From contig JABSRU010000013.1 in NCBI GenBank assembly GCA_013214965.1, forward strand, positions 1-64,000: DNA of 64,000 nucleotides. The letters are read 5' to 3'. The stretch comes from Gammaproteobacteria bacterium. GTDB lineage: Bacteria > Pseudomonadota > Gammaproteobacteria > Enterobacterales > Psychrobiaceae. Under the pieces are notes generated by a model, which did not search any database, had not been told where the DNA came from, and worked only from the letters and a program-made list of their open reading frames with translations. Of this stretch, positions 8,265 through 17,612 are shown piece by piece (positions within the stretch are counted from its first letter, which is position 1; every line of letters begins with the position of its first letter). Both the position numbers and the translations under genes were made by a program.

Positions 8265-8837
8265 ATGACCAAACAACAATTATTGGCGATGTTTAATTTA
8301 AGGCAGTTGCTGCCACTGAATAACCGTTTAAATAACCAATCAAACTTAATTCCCAGTGCGGTACTCATCCCTTTGGTTGAACGCAAAGGCCAATTATTTA
8401 TCCTACTAACCCAACGGTCGGCGTCGTTGCGACATCACCCTAGCCAAGTAAGTTTCCCCGGTGGCAAGGTTGATCAACAGGACCTTTCTGTGCGGCATAC
8501 AGCACTCCGAGAAACCGATGAAGAATTAGGAATTAGTGCTGATCAAATTTCTATTTTCGGCCAATTCCCCAGTCACCATACCATCACGGGGTTTAAGGTT
8601 ACCCCCTTTATTGGTTTTGTCGATCCTAACTACCAAGCAACCATTAACTTAGCCGAAGTCACCACATTATTCGAACTGCCATTATCTGAATTAATGAACA
8701 ATCCACAGCACTTTTCCATTAACATTAAGCGTGAAAATATTGAGCACCAAGTATTTTTCAAACCAACCAGAGGCTGGCCAATATGGGGAATTACAGCGGC
8801 CATTTTAGAGCAGTTAAAAGGGGTTTTAAATCATTAA
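8265..8837 (+). CDS. nudL: Nudix hydrolase, CoA pyrophosphatase type
   Basis: A 190-residue Nudix hydrolase of the NudL (YeaB) family, which cleaves coenzyme A and related nucleotides. The Nudix box is near residues 65-90 (SFPGGKVDQQD, then ALRETDEELGI). The first acidic residue of the box is Asp, as in E. coli NudL. I chose the ATG at 8265, directly after the pabB stop; an in-frame upstream extension would lie inside pabB. The last 12 bases overlap the convergent membrane-protein gene. Confidence 0.9.
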   Translation: MTKQQLLAMFNLRQLLPLNNRLNNQSNLIPSAVLIPLVERKGQLFILLTQRSASLRHHPSQVSFPGGKVDQQDLSVRHTALRETDEELGISADQISIFGQFPSHHTITGFKVTPFIGFVDPNYQATINLAEVTTLFELPLSELMNNPQHFSINIKRENIEHQVFFKPTRGWPIWGITAAILEQLKGVLNH

Positions 8838-9176
8838 CGGTTTCCAAATGGTTAATACTAAAATAGCGACCCCAGACACCATCAATAATAAGATATGTGA
8901 TAACCAAGGTTTATGATCTATTGTTTTTCGACGGTACCAGTTGAGAAATAAACTAACAAAGCTAATCACCGCGCAACACACCAACATCACGATCAATTTA
9001 TCATAAACGATCGATAACCAATGTTGCCTGACTTCAATCTGGTACATTCTGGTTAATATCGTGCTCATTTCTGGCCTTGCCTGATGAAAGATCAGTAATG
9101 ACCAAAATAAGGTGCCCCAACCCACAATGGTCAAGCCACTTATCACTAAGTGAAATAAATCTGAGCTTTTACGCAT
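8826..9176 (-). CDS. Small membrane protein of unknown function
   Basis: A 116-residue protein with three hydrophobic segments, near residues 9-30, 58-78 and 93-112. The loop between the first two holds charged residues and HW. I do not recognise the family. Its stop codon lies inside the last 12 bases of the convergent nudL gene. It has its own upstream region and seems monocistronic. An inner-membrane location is inferred from hydrophobicity. Confidence 0.65.
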   Translation of the reverse strand: MRKSSDLFHLVISGLTIVGWGTLFWSLLIFHQARPEMSTILTRMYQIEVRQHWLSIVYDKLIVMLVCCAVISFVSLFLNWYRRKTIDHKPWLSHILLLMVSGVAILVLTIWKPLMI

Positions 9177-9346
9177 ATAACCTCCAATAACTATTAATTA
9201 TAGCTGCTCGTCCTAATCATTGGATATTTTTTGACCTCAAGCCTGTTATATCTCATTGTTTACGTGTTTTTTTAGCCATAGACTCTTGTTTATTCATTAT
9301 AGATAAGTAAGATTGTCGGGTTAATTAAATTTTGGAGTATTTATCG

Positions 9347-10747
9347 ATGAGTTTGGCGTCTGTTGCCGATATTATAAAGGGAGTTATTCCCGTTGGCGAA
9401 ATAGCATCTGTAAACGGCTGGGTACGTACCCGTCGTGATTCTAAGGCAGGAATTTCATTCCTCGCCATTTATGATGGATCATGTTTTGATCCTATCCAAG
9501 CTGTGATCGAAAATACACTCGAAAATTATCAATCAGACGTATTATCTCTAACGGCAGGCTGTTCGGTTAAAATAACTGGTAAAGTTGTGGAATCGATGGG
9601 CAAAGGTCAATCATTTGAGATCCAAGCGACTAAAGTTGAAATTTATGGCTTAGTTGAAGATCCTGACACTTATCCAATGTCGGCTAAACGACACAGCATT
9701 GAGTATTTACGTGAAGTAGCTCACTTACGCCCGCGTACCAACATTATTGGTGCTGTGGCTCGTGTTCGTAACACGTTATCTCAAGCGATTCATCGTTTTT
9801 ACAACGAAGAAGGCTACCTTTGGGTCAGCACACCGATTTTAACCGGTAGTGACTGTGAAGGCGCTGGTGAAATGTTCCGCGTTAGTACTCTAGATTTCGA
9901 AAATCTGCCACTTACCGATGACGGTAAAGTCGATTTCAATGAAGACTTCTTCGGTAAAGAAACGTTCCTAACCGTTTCTGGTCAGCTTAACGCTGAAACT
10001 TATGCTTGTGCATTAAGTAAAGTTTACACCTTCGGCCCAACATTCCGTGCTGAAAACTCAAACACCACCCGTCATTTGGCGGAGTTTTGGATGGTTGAAC
10101 CCGAAATCGCTTTTGCTGATCTTGCTGATGCCGCGAACCTCGCTGAAAAAATGCTGAAATATGTGTTCGCTGCTGTATTAGCAGAGCGTCCAGATGATAT
10201 GGCCTTCTTTGCGCAACGCGTCGATAAAGAATGTATCACTCGCTTAGAAAACATGGTTGAACGTGATTTTGTACGGATGGATTATACCGATGCGATCGAA
10301 ATTCTTAAAAACTGTGATAAGAAATTCGACTTCCCAGTTGAATGGGGTGTTGATCTCCAATCAGAACATGAACGCTACTTAGCTGAAGTGCATGTTGGCG
10401 GCCCGGTTATTTTACAAAATTACCCGAAAGACATTAAAGCATTCTACATGCGCTTAAATGATGACGGTAAAACGGTGGCAGCAATGGATGTATTGGCCCC
10501 AGGTATTGGCGAAATCATTGGTGGCGCTCAACGTGAAGAACGTTTAGACGTACTTGATCGTCGCATGAAAGAGATGAACATCGAACCAGAAGACATGTGG
10601 TGGTATCGTGACTTACGTCGCTATGGCACAGTTCCGCATGCTGGGTTTGGGCTAGGATTTGAACGGTTAGTTTCGTACGTCACTGGCGTACAGAACATCC
10701 GTGATGTTATCCCGTTCCCTCGCGCACCACGTAGCGCAAACTTCTAA
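9347..10747 (+). CDS. asnS: Asparaginyl-tRNA synthetase
   Basis: A 466-residue class II aminoacyl-tRNA synthetase, the same length as E. coli AsnS. The N-terminal OB fold (residues 1-110) includes [17 protein letters not shown]. The catalytic core has motif 2, [20 protein letters not shown], and motif 3, [11 protein letters not shown] chose the ATG at 9347, preceded by GGAG at 9334-9337; a TTG five codons earlier would overlap that ribosome site. It is monocistronic, with a strong terminator. Confidence 0.97.
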   Translation: MSLASVADIIKGVIPVGEIASVNGWVRTRRDSKAGISFLAIYDGSCFDPIQAVIENTLENYQSDVLSLTAGCSVKITGKVVESMGKGQSFEIQATKVEIYGLVEDPDTYPMSAKRHSIEYLREVAHLRPRTNIIGAVARVRNTLSQAIHRFYNEEGYLWVSTPILTGSDCEGAGEMFRVSTLDFENLPLTDDGKVDFNEDFFGKETFLTVSGQLNAETYACALSKVYTFGPTFRAENSNTTRHLAEFWMVEPEIAFADLADAANLAEKMLKYVFAAVLAERPDDMAFFAQRVDKECITRLENMVERDFVRMDYTDAIEILKNCDKKFDFPVEWGVDLQSEHERYLAEVHVGGPVILQNYPKDIKAFYMRLNDDGKTVAAMDVLAPGIGEIIGGAQREERLDVLDRRMKEMNIEPEDMWWYRDLRRYGTVPHAGFGLGFERLVSYVTGVQNIRDVIPFPRAPRSANF

Positions 10748-10772
10748 TTGTTATTTAACAATTAGATATATA

Positions 10773-10801
10773 AGCACCTAACTATTTAGGTGCTTTTTTT
10801 T
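10773..10801 (+). terminator. Intrinsic terminator of asnS
   Basis: AGCACCTAA (10773-10781) pairs with TTAGGTGCT (10786-10794) across a 4-base loop, followed by eight T. A second perfect inverted repeat, TAATTGTTA/TAACAATTA at 10745-10764, starts on the stop codon itself. Confidence 0.92.
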
Positions 10802-10804
10802 GAT

Positions 10805-11359
10805 CTAATTCCAGTAAGTCACTTTATCGGCCAACTTAATCGTTTTGTGGCCATGGCTTGGGCATTGATCGGTGCCTAAGTACAAATACCCAATAATTTC
10901 ATCTTCGGCCTCTAGATTAAAGCTATCACGCACTAATGCGTCTCGTGCAAAATCACCCGTGCGCCAAATACCGCCAAAGCCCATCGCTAATGCCGCTTGT
11001 TGAATCGAGAATAACGCACAACCAGCACTGCCAACTTGTTCAATCCACGGCACTTTAGGGTGCTCGACAAATTTAGTGATCACCGTAATCACCACAGGAG
11101 CACGCATTGGCATGTTGCGCGCTTTTTCAATTACACATACATCGGCGTCATTACTGGTGGCCGCTGCAGCAAAGATATCACCGAGCTTATTACGTCCTTC
11201 GCCGGTCATCACGACAAACTGCCACGGCTGTAAACCGCCATGATCAGGTGTCCGACAGGCAATCTCTAACAATTGGTCGATTTGGCTATCGCTTGGCCCC
11301 GGCGCACTTAACTTACTGCTGGAATGTCTGTTTGCTAAAAAATCAATAATATTAGTCAT
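10805..11359 (-). CDS. ydjA: Nitroreductase family protein YdjA
   Basis: A 184-residue FMN-binding nitroreductase, the small YdjA type. Seen motifs are an N-terminal RHSSSKL (FMN phosphate site), ACRTPDHGGLQPWQFVV near 34-50, and the later GFGGIWRTGDFARD. It probably reduces nitro or quinone compounds with NAD(P)H; the natural substrate is unknown. The ATG at 11359 has GGAG 10 bases upstream, at the end of hinT, whose stop is only five bases away, so the two are co-transcribed. Confidence 0.88.
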   Translation of the reverse strand: MTNIIDFLANRHSSSKLSAPGPSDSQIDQLLEIACRTPDHGGLQPWQFVVMTGEGRNKLGDIFAAAATSNDADVCVIEKARNMPMRAPVVITVITKFVEHPKVPWIEQVGSAGCALFSIQQAALAMGFGGIWRTGDFARDALVRDSFNLEAEDEIIGYLYLGTDQCPSHGHKTIKLADKVTYWN

Positions 11360-11364
11360 TAATG

Positions 11365-11715
11365 TTAATCTCCTACCATCGTACCAAGTTGAACACCACC
11401 GACGAGGTGCATATGGACATGGTAAACCTCTTGGCGACCATGCTCTTTACAGTTAATAATTAAGCGATAACCATCTTCACTAATGCCTTCTTCTTTGGCT
11501 AATTTTGCGGCAACAATGATCATGCGGCCTAAAGCTTGTTCATCCTCTGCGACCACATCATCGACGGTAGGAATGATCTTGTTCGGCACAATTAAGATAT
11601 GGGTGGGTGTTTTTGGCGCAATATCTCGAAACGCAGTGACCAATTCATCTTGATAGACAATATCAGCGGGAATTTCTTTGGCTACAATTTTACTAAATAG
11701 CGTTGGTTCACTCAT
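11365..11715 (-). CDS. hinT: HIT family purine nucleoside phosphoramidase
   Basis: A 116-residue HIT protein. The histidine triad His99-Val-His101-Met-His103 is complete ([10 protein letters not shown]). HinT enzymes hydrolyse adenosine phosphoramidates and adenylated lysine. The length matches E. coli HinT (119). It is the first gene of a two-gene unit with ydjA and is divergent from the M61 peptidase gene. Confidence 0.93.
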   Translation of the reverse strand: MSEPTLFSKIVAKEIPADIVYQDELVTAFRDIAPKTPTHILIVPNKIIPTVDDVVAEDEQALGRMIIVAAKLAKEEGISEDGYRLIINCKEHGRQEVYHVHMHLVGGVQLGTMVGD

Positions 11716-11823
11716 GGTAATTTTCCTCTTTATTATCTAATAACCTGATATTAACAGCTTTATGCTAGTGCTGATTAAAAAAATAAGTAAAATAGCCTTA
11801 ACTTATTTCTTGAAGGATTAACC

Positions 11824-13602
11824 ATGAGCAATTGTGTTAAATATACCGTCAATTTTGATGATGCTAACCAGCATATCTATACTATTGAGCTGGCTATTCC
11901 AGCGCATTCAGAGCAACAACTGACACTGACCTTGCCCAGTTGGCTACCGGGATCCTATATGATCCGAGATTTCGCTAAAAATATTGTCACCATCAGTAGC
12001 ACTGATGATATAAAAATTAGTCCAGTGGACAAACAAAGTTGGCACGTTATTACAGCAGGACAAGCGTGTATTATTACCTATCAGGTTTATGCGCTTGATG
12101 AATCAGTGCGTACCGCATTTTTGGACCAACATCGCGCCTTCTTTAATGGTACCAGTGTGTTTATTTCCGTGGTCGAAATGCAATCTTTACCGCATCAAGT
12201 AGAACTTGAAGCACCAGCTTTTGCGCCAGAATGGCTAGTCGCGACGGGTTTACCTCGGATGACTGGCACCGAAAAATATCAATTTGGTCAATTTATAGCA
12301 ATCGATTATCACCATTTAATCGATTGCCCTTTTGAAATTACCGATTTCGATCACATCGAGTTTAATGTCGCTGGGGTTAACCATCATTTTATTTTAAGCG
12401 GTAAACATTATGCTGATATGCCGCGATTAGCCAGAGATGTCACGAAGCTTTGTCTCCATCATATGGATCTATTCGCCCATCAAGGCGATAACACTCCACC
12501 CTTTTCAGAATATTGGTTTTTAACCAATATTTTACCCAATGGCTTTGGCGGGCTTGAACATAAAAACTCAACCGCTCTGTTGTGCTCAACCTTTGATTTC
12601 CCCAATGTTAACCAACCGGATCAAACCTCGAGCAACTACCAGACCCTGCTCAGTTTAGTGTCCCACGAATACTTTCACGCTTGGAATGTTTGCCGGATTA
12701 AACCTAAAGCGTTTATTCCTTACCAACTCGATCAGGAAAGCTACACCACGCAACTTTGGGCTTATGAAGGAATAACCTCTTATTATGATGATTTCTCACT
12801 CTATCGTACCGGTTTAATCACTTTTGAGCAGTATTTAGAGTTACTGAGTAAAACCATGAGTCGCGTTAATCGCGGCGCTGGTCAAACGAAACAAGACCTG
12901 TTGCAATCGAGCTTCTACACCTGGACCAAGTTTTATCAGCAAGGTAGTGATGCTCAAAACAATATTGTGAGTTACTACACCAAAGGGTCGCTCGTGGCGT
13001 TGTGGCTCGATTTAACCCTACGAACTCACACCAATAATCAATACAGCTTAGATGATGTGATGAGACAACTGTGGCAGCAGTATGGGCGAGTAAATATTGG
13101 CACCGAGGCAGATTCCGTGATCAATATTGTCAATCAGTTGATTGGTCAAGACATTAGTGAACCATTTAATCAGTTATTAAGCGCCAAACTAACGGTGCCA
13201 TTACAGTCTTTATTTGAAAAAGTTGGGATCAGTGAACAAAAGATTGCTTCAGACGTTAACAATCCTCTGAAACAACAAACCAATCCTAATCAGAATTACG
13301 TCGGCTTAACCCCTAAAGCCTGTGACTTTGGAGTTAAAGTGCTCAGTATCGCGCAGGACTCTCCCGCAGAATTAGCCGGTGTTAGCGCCGGAGACCAACT
13401 GATAGCCATTGATAAATTAGTGGTATCAATGAATAACTATACCAGCGTTATCGACAATTTAAGTGTAGAGACCAGCTACTCGATCGATCTCATCCGTCAA
13501 GGGCAACTCGTGACCAAAACCCTAACAGTCAGACCATCAGGGTTAGAATTAACAAAATTAAACGTTAAGGACAATAGTTTAGTTAAGATCTGGCAGCAAT
13601 AA
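11824..13602 (+). CDS. M61 family aminopeptidase with C-terminal PDZ domain
   Basis: A 592-residue zinc peptidase of the M61 (glycyl aminopeptidase) family. The catalytic HEYFH is at residues 281-285, with the third ligand probably Glu315 (WAYEGITSYY). An N-terminal beta domain (1-170) and a C-terminal PDZ domain (about 490-575, PAELAGVSAGDQLIAID) complete the usual layout. No signal peptide is seen, so it is probably cytoplasmic. The ATG at 11824 follows GAAGG. It is convergent with perM, with a long hairpin between. Confidence 0.93.
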   Translation: MSNCVKYTVNFDDANQHIYTIELAIPAHSEQQLTLTLPSWLPGSYMIRDFAKNIVTISSTDDIKISPVDKQSWHVITAGQACIITYQVYALDESVRTAFLDQHRAFFNGTSVFISVVEMQSLPHQVELEAPAFAPEWLVATGLPRMTGTEKYQFGQFIAIDYHHLIDCPFEITDFDHIEFNVAGVNHHFILSGKHYADMPRLARDVTKLCLHHMDLFAHQGDNTPPFSEYWFLTNILPNGFGGLEHKNSTALLCSTFDFPNVNQPDQTSSNYQTLLSLVSHEYFHAWNVCRIKPKAFIPYQLDQESYTTQLWAYEGITSYYDDFSLYRTGLITFEQYLELLSKTMSRVNRGAGQTKQDLLQSSFYTWTKFYQQGSDAQNNIVSYYTKGSLVALWLDLTLRTHTNNQYSLDDVMRQLWQQYGRVNIGTEADSVINIVNQLIGQDISEPFNQLLSAKLTVPLQSLFEKVGISEQKIASDVNNPLKQQTNPNQNYVGLTPKACDFGVKVLSIAQDSPAELAGVSAGDQLIAIDKLVVSMNNYTSVIDNLSVETSYSIDLIRQGQLVTKTLTVRPSGLELTKLNVKDNSLVKIWQQ

Positions 13603-13606
13603 AAGA

Positions 13607-13640
13607 GAGTAAAGATGGACTTAACAGTCCATCTTTACTC
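13607..13640. terminator. Long perfect hairpin between convergent genes
   Basis: A 15-base-pair perfect stem (13607-13621 with 13626-13640) and a 4-base loop sit between the M61 gene and perM. The flanks are only moderately T-rich on either strand. It probably acts as a bidirectional terminator. Confidence 0.7.
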
Positions 13641-13646
13641 ATTCAT

Positions 13647-14711
13647 TTATTCAGTAGCCGCTGCAGATTGTTTTGACATCGCGTTGATTACCGCTTTGAC
13701 TAGCGTCGCCAAAGGTATCGCGAAAAATATTCCCCAAAACCCCCACAAACCACCAAATAGTAACACCGCAACAATAATAGAGGTTGGGTGCAGATTAACC
13801 GCCTCACTAAACAATAATGGCACGAGTAAGTTGCCATCTAGCGCTTGAATGATGCCATACACGATCACCAGATAACCAAACTCAGCCCCAACTCCCCATT
13901 GCAGCACGCCAACCAGTAATACCGGTATAGTCACAATGGCTGCACCGATAAATGGAATCAGTACCGATAAGCCAACCAGCACGGCTAACAACGTTGAATA
14001 GCGTAAATCGAGTACCGAAAATGCAATATAACTGACGCCACCTACAATCAAAATTTCAATAATTTTACCGCGAATGTAATTGAGAATTTGACCGTTCATT
14101 TCTTGCCAGACTTGAGTCGCCAAGCGACGGTTTTCTGGAATGAATCGGGTAGCGGCATTAACTAATAGATTTTTATCCTTGAGAAAGAAAAAAACCAATA
14201 ATGGCACCAATACCACATAAACCATTAAAGCCACTAAACTAATCAAAGATTTAAATGATTGCGAGACGATTTCTTGACCGCCGTTAATTAGATGCTCTCG
14301 CATGCTAGTCGTTATGCTGCTAATTTGTTCGGCATTAATGTATTCAGGATAACGATCGGGTAATCCCATTAAGTACGCTTGAGTCTTACTTAACATTTCC
14401 GGTAATTCTGTGGTAAAAGTAACGGTCTGTTGCCATAAACTCGGTAACACCCCAAAGAATACCAACACTAATAATCCAGCAGCAATCAGTAACACAATAA
14501 TCAGCGCAATGGTTCGTGGAACTTTTAAGCGCTCTAATACCGCCACTGGCCATTCCAGTAAATAAGCGGTCACAATAGCGACTAACAGCGGCATTAAAAT
14601 ATCCGCAAAGAAATACAATGCCAAACTCATGGCAAATAATAAAAAGCACAAAGTAACGGCGTGAGGATCTGAAAAACGTTTGCGATACCACTGGCTAACC
14701 ATTTCGAACAT
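13647..14711 (-). CDS. perM: AI-2E family transporter PerM
   Basis: A 354-residue inner-membrane protein of the AI-2E/PerM permease family with about eight hydrophobic segments. I chose the ATG at 14711 (MFEMVSQWYRKRFSDPHAVT) because AAGGAAG lies about 7 bases upstream and the sequence aligns with the E. coli PerM start; an upstream in-frame start would add 11 residues without a ribosome site. PerM neighbours bepA in gammaproteobacteria, as here. The transported substrate is not known. Confidence 0.9.
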   Translation of the reverse strand: MFEMVSQWYRKRFSDPHAVTLCFLLFAMSLALYFFADILMPLLVAIVTAYLLEWPVAVLERLKVPRTIALIIVLLIAAGLLVLVFFGVLPSLWQQTVTFTTELPEMLSKTQAYLMGLPDRYPEYINAEQISSITTSMREHLINGGQEIVSQSFKSLISLVALMVYVVLVPLLVFFFLKDKNLLVNAATRFIPENRRLATQVWQEMNGQILNYIRGKIIEILIVGGVSYIAFSVLDLRYSTLLAVLVGLSVLIPFIGAAIVTIPVLLVGVLQWGVGAEFGYLVIVYGIIQALDGNLLVPLLFSEAVNLHPTSIIVAVLLFGGLWGFWGIFFAIPLATLVKAVINAMSKQSAAATE

Positions 14712-14729
14712 TAAAACTTCCTTAAATTT

Positions 14730-14888
14730 ATACCAATCTGACAAAGTTATTGCCCACTTGTGCTGGTTAAAATTAACGAATACTGCGTTGCTTTCAATCC
14801 CAATAGCGAGCTATTGCTCAATCAAGCGCCTTGCATTCATTTGTTTTTCCTGCTCACAACAAGATCAAAATCTTAATCACATTGGTAT
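14730..14888. repeat. Dispersed repeat, long form (159 bp, ATACCAAT ends)
   Basis: It is bounded by perfect inverted 8-mers, ATACCAAT and ATTGGTAT (10 of 11 bases match when extended). The first 44 bases match a second copy at 32415 at 40 positions. An internal hairpin, CAATAG-CGAG-CTATTG, lies at 14801-14816. It has no coding capacity and resembles a MITE or REP-like element. The last base is also the final base of the tusA-like stop codon. Confidence 0.75.
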
Positions 14889-15109
14889 TATGTTATCTTA
14901 ACTTGATATTTATAGACATTATCACTAGTTTGTTCAATCAGTGATAGCTGATGACCAATTTTTTTTATAAACTTGGGAACATCTTGCACTGAGCCTGGGT
15001 CAGATAGTATAAGTACAAAACTATCACCAATAGCAGCTTGTTTAATGTGCAACTTAGTGTGCACTAATGGGATTGGGCAACGCTCATTTTTAAAATCTAA
15101 AACAATCAA
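14888..15109 (-). CDS. TusA/SirA family sulfurtransferase-like protein
   Basis: A 73-residue protein of the TusA (SirA) family. The family Cys-Pro motif is present at residues 11-12 (ERCPIPLVHTK), with Cys11 the expected persulfide carrier. TusA-like proteins relay sulfur for tRNA thiolation and other cofactors. It lies upstream of perM on the same strand, a common arrangement beside bepA. The stop codon touches the end of the 159-bp repeat. Whether it is TusA itself or a paralogue is not decided by sequence alone. Confidence 0.85.
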   Translation of the reverse strand: MIVLDFKNERCPIPLVHTKLHIKQAAIGDSFVLILSDPGSVQDVPKFIKKIGHQLSLIEQTSDNVYKYQVKIT

Positions 15110-15207
15110 GTCACGAACCTATATAGGTTAATAGCGTAAAGCAGACTATTATGAACTTTTCTTTATTAAAGCTCAATCTGCGATGAAAAAAACTAGGATT
15201 TTCTATT

Positions 15208-16668
15208 TTGTTATCGTTTAAAAAAACAATTATTGGCTCATTCTTATCACTTTGTTTGATCAATCAGACCTTAGCCCAAAATAACTTAAAATTGCCAGAT
15301 TTAGGTTCCGCTGCGGCATCAACGTTATCCATAGAGAAAGAGCTGCGGATTGGTGAGGCATATATGATGATGCTTCGAAGCCAACTGCCCATTGTCGGCG
15401 ATCCTGTGCTTGAAGAGTACATCCAAGATATTGGTCACCAACTGGTAGCCAATGCTAACGATGTTAAAACACCGTTCTCCTTTTTCTTGGTCAACAATAA
15501 AGCCATCAATGCGTTCGCTTTTTTTGGCGGTCATATTGGTGTTCATACCTCATTGTTGCAGTTAGCCGACACTGAAAGTGAATTAGCGTCAGTACTTAGC
15601 CATGAAATAACCCACGTCACCCAACGCCATATTGCACGAAGTATGGAAGCAAGGGCGCAATCAGCGCCAACCACTACCGCATTACTATTAGCTTCAATCG
15701 CCTTAGCAGTTGCTGGAGCACCACAAGTCGGCATGGCCGGGATCCAAACCAGTGTCGCACTAAGTCGACAGTTTGCAATAAACTATACCCGCTATCATGA
15801 ACGAGAAGCCGATAGGATAGGCATAGAGGTTTTAGCCAAAAGCCACTTTAACCCGCAAGGTGCCCCGCTATTCTTTGAAAAGCTGGCGACCAAGTATCGT
15901 TTTGCAAAAAAACAGCCCCCGATGTTACGAACTCACCCGGTGTCAGAGCAACGGATAGCGGACACTCGAATGCGAGCCGCCATATACCCGGTGATTAACC
16001 TACCTTTTAAACTCAATTTTCAATTAGCTAAAGCCCGGGTGATTGTGCGTTATACCCAGCAACAATCAAGTGAGATCACGGCCATACTTAACCGAAAATT
16101 TAGCAGCAATGACTCTATTATTCAAACGGCTAAAAATTACGGTCAAGCATTATTGTTACTTGCTGACAAAAAACCGGACCAAGCACTCTCAATCATTAAT
16201 CAATTGCGTTTAAACGATCCAAACAATTTATTTTACATTGATACTTTAACCGATATTTACCTTGAAAAAAATCAAGGAGCTAAGGCGGTCGCCATGCTCG
16301 AAAAGTTCTTTGAAATAATGCCAAACAACGCCATTGTTACCTTGAATTTATCCAATGCCTTACTCGCTATCGACAAACCCAAAAGAGCTGTATATTTACT
16401 GGAGCAGTTCTTAGTGAAGCAATCTAATAATATGACCGCGTGGCAAATGTTAAAAGAGGCCCATAACCAAGCCAAAAATAATGTCGGTCGTTATATCGCC
16501 ATGGCCGAGATTGCTGCGTTGTATGGTAATCATAAACAAGGCCTCAAGCATTTGTATAGCGCCCATAACTTAATCAAAAGTGATGATAATATTACAAAAT
16601 CGAAAGTAGAAGCTAGAGTAAGACAATTTAGATTACTCAGAGATGACTTGAAAAACTTGAAGATTTAA
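15208..16668 (+). CDS. bepA: Periplasmic metalloprotease/chaperone BepA
   Basis: A 486-residue M48 metalloprotease with a TPR domain, the BepA (YfgC) family. BepA works in the periplasm on outer-membrane protein assembly, helping LptD mature or degrading stalled forms. A signal peptide covers residues 1-23. Zinc ligands are His132, His136 (SHEITHVTQRH) and Glu200 (HEREADRIG). TPR repeats fill residues 300-480. The start is TTG at 15208; the nearby ATG at 15183 is out of frame. perM, yfgD and hda are the usual neighbours. Confidence 0.93.
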   Translation: MLSFKKTIIGSFLSLCLINQTLAQNNLKLPDLGSAAASTLSIEKELRIGEAYMMMLRSQLPIVGDPVLEEYIQDIGHQLVANANDVKTPFSFFLVNNKAINAFAFFGGHIGVHTSLLQLADTESELASVLSHEITHVTQRHIARSMEARAQSAPTTTALLLASIALAVAGAPQVGMAGIQTSVALSRQFAINYTRYHEREADRIGIEVLAKSHFNPQGAPLFFEKLATKYRFAKKQPPMLRTHPVSEQRIADTRMRAAIYPVINLPFKLNFQLAKARVIVRYTQQQSSEITAILNRKFSSNDSIIQTAKNYGQALLLLADKKPDQALSIINQLRLNDPNNLFYIDTLTDIYLEKNQGAKAVAMLEKFFEIMPNNAIVTLNLSNALLAIDKPKRAVYLLEQFLVKQSNNMTAWQMLKEAHNQAKNNVGRYIAMAEIAALYGNHKQGLKHLYSAHNLIKSDDNITKSKVEARVRQFRLLRDDLKNLKI

Positions 16669-16706
16669 GCAAGAATCCGCCCCTGAAACTAATATTGAGA
16701 ATTTTT

Positions 16707-17054
16707 ATGACTGCCGTCACCATTTATCATAACCCACGCTGCTCAAAAAGCCGTCAAACGTTAGCGTTGTTAGAGCAAACCGATCATCAAATTAATGTGA
16801 TTGAGTATTTAAAACAACCTTTGACTATCGCTGAGATTGAGCAATTACTCGTGATGCTAAGCTTTGATTCACCCCGCCAATTAATGCGAGTTAAAGAAGC
16901 TGAATATAAAGAACAAAATCTTGAACAGGCCAGTGCCATTGATTTATTGACAGCCATGCAACAAACGCCGAAATTGATTGAACGTCCAATTGTGGTCACT
17001 AATGGCAAAGCCGCGATTGGCCGCCCCCCTGAGCAAGTGTTGGATATTCTTTAA
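16707..17054 (+). CDS. yfgD: ArsC-family glutaredoxin-like protein YfgD
   Basis: A 115-residue protein of the arsenate reductase (ArsC) fold. Cys12 sits in HNPRCSKSRQTL, the usual active-site position, and ERPIVV and IGRPPEQVL are conserved. Despite the family name, the YfgD branch is not proven to reduce arsenate. The ATG at 16707 aligns with E. coli YfgD and has GAG upstream; a TTG four codons earlier is less likely. Its stop overlaps the next gene's ATG by one base (TAATG). Confidence 0.88.
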   Translation: MTAVTIYHNPRCSKSRQTLALLEQTDHQINVIEYLKQPLTIAEIEQLLVMLSFDSPRQLMRVKEAEYKEQNLEQASAIDLLTAMQQTPKLIERPIVVTNGKAAIGRPPEQVLDIL

Positions 17055-17455
17055 TGAGCCAACCACAGATGCGAAATAAAACAAAACAAGTGTTAACCAT
17101 GGCATTACTTGGTTACTTTGGCTTATTAATGTTTTTGCCGTTATGGCATATTGTATTGGTGCCATCAGAAATGGCAAAAGCGACGGTGCTATTATTGACC
17201 GTTGGCCCGTTGTTATTACCGCTACCAGGTATTTTAAAACGCAATCCTTACACCTTTGCTTGGGCTAATTTTATTGCCTTATTCTATTTACTCCACGGAT
17301 TAACCTTAATTTGGGATCGACCAGACGAACGCGTTTGGGTTGTTTTTGAGTTAGTTTTGACTACAATGATGTTGATAGGTTGTATGTATTTTGCCAAGTT
17401 CAGAGGGCAAGAATTAGGGCTAAGCATTCGCAAAAAGAAAGAAGAAGATAAGTAA
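17054..17455 (+). CDS. DUF2069 membrane protein
   Basis: A 133-residue inner-membrane protein with about four hydrophobic segments (near 14-34, 41-57, 70-84 and 93-114) and a basic C-terminal tail ending in RKKKEEDK. It fits DUF2069, whose function is unknown. The TAATG overlap with yfgD implies translational coupling. It is convergent with hda, with a hairpin between. Confidence 0.85.
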   Translation: MSQPQMRNKTKQVLTMALLGYFGLLMFLPLWHIVLVPSEMAKATVLLLTVGPLLLPLPGILKRNPYTFAWANFIALFYLLHGLTLIWDRPDERVWVVFELVLTTMMLIGCMYFAKFRGQELGLSIRKKKEEDK

Positions 17456-17482
17456 TCTGAATTCAGGTTAAGTAATAGTTAA

Positions 17483-17521
17483 ATCAGTAAGTAGTGACTA
17501 ATATCCCCATTACTTACTGAT
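17483..17521. terminator. Hairpin between DUF2069 gene and hda
   Basis: ATCAGTAAGTA (17483-17493) pairs with TACTTACTGAT (17511-17521), extended inward by a few weaker pairs. No strong T tract is present. It is probably a bidirectional terminator for the convergent pair. Confidence 0.5.
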
Positions 17522-17612
17522 GGCATATAGCAGGTTGTTTAAACAAAGGGCAACGAAAATAGGGACTTCACTTGAGCCCCTTTGACTAAGCTAAGATATA
17601 CATTAGATAATC

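Noticed and set aside
8441-8540. Apparent loss of a Nudix-box acidic residue (Asp for Glu) in nudL
   Set aside because: E. coli NudL also has Asp there, so it is normal for this family.
14680-14901. A 73-codon plus-strand reading frame covering the perM start and the 159-bp repeat
   Set aside because: It lies across a repeat and the perM ribosome site, has no ribosome site of its own, and its protein looks random.
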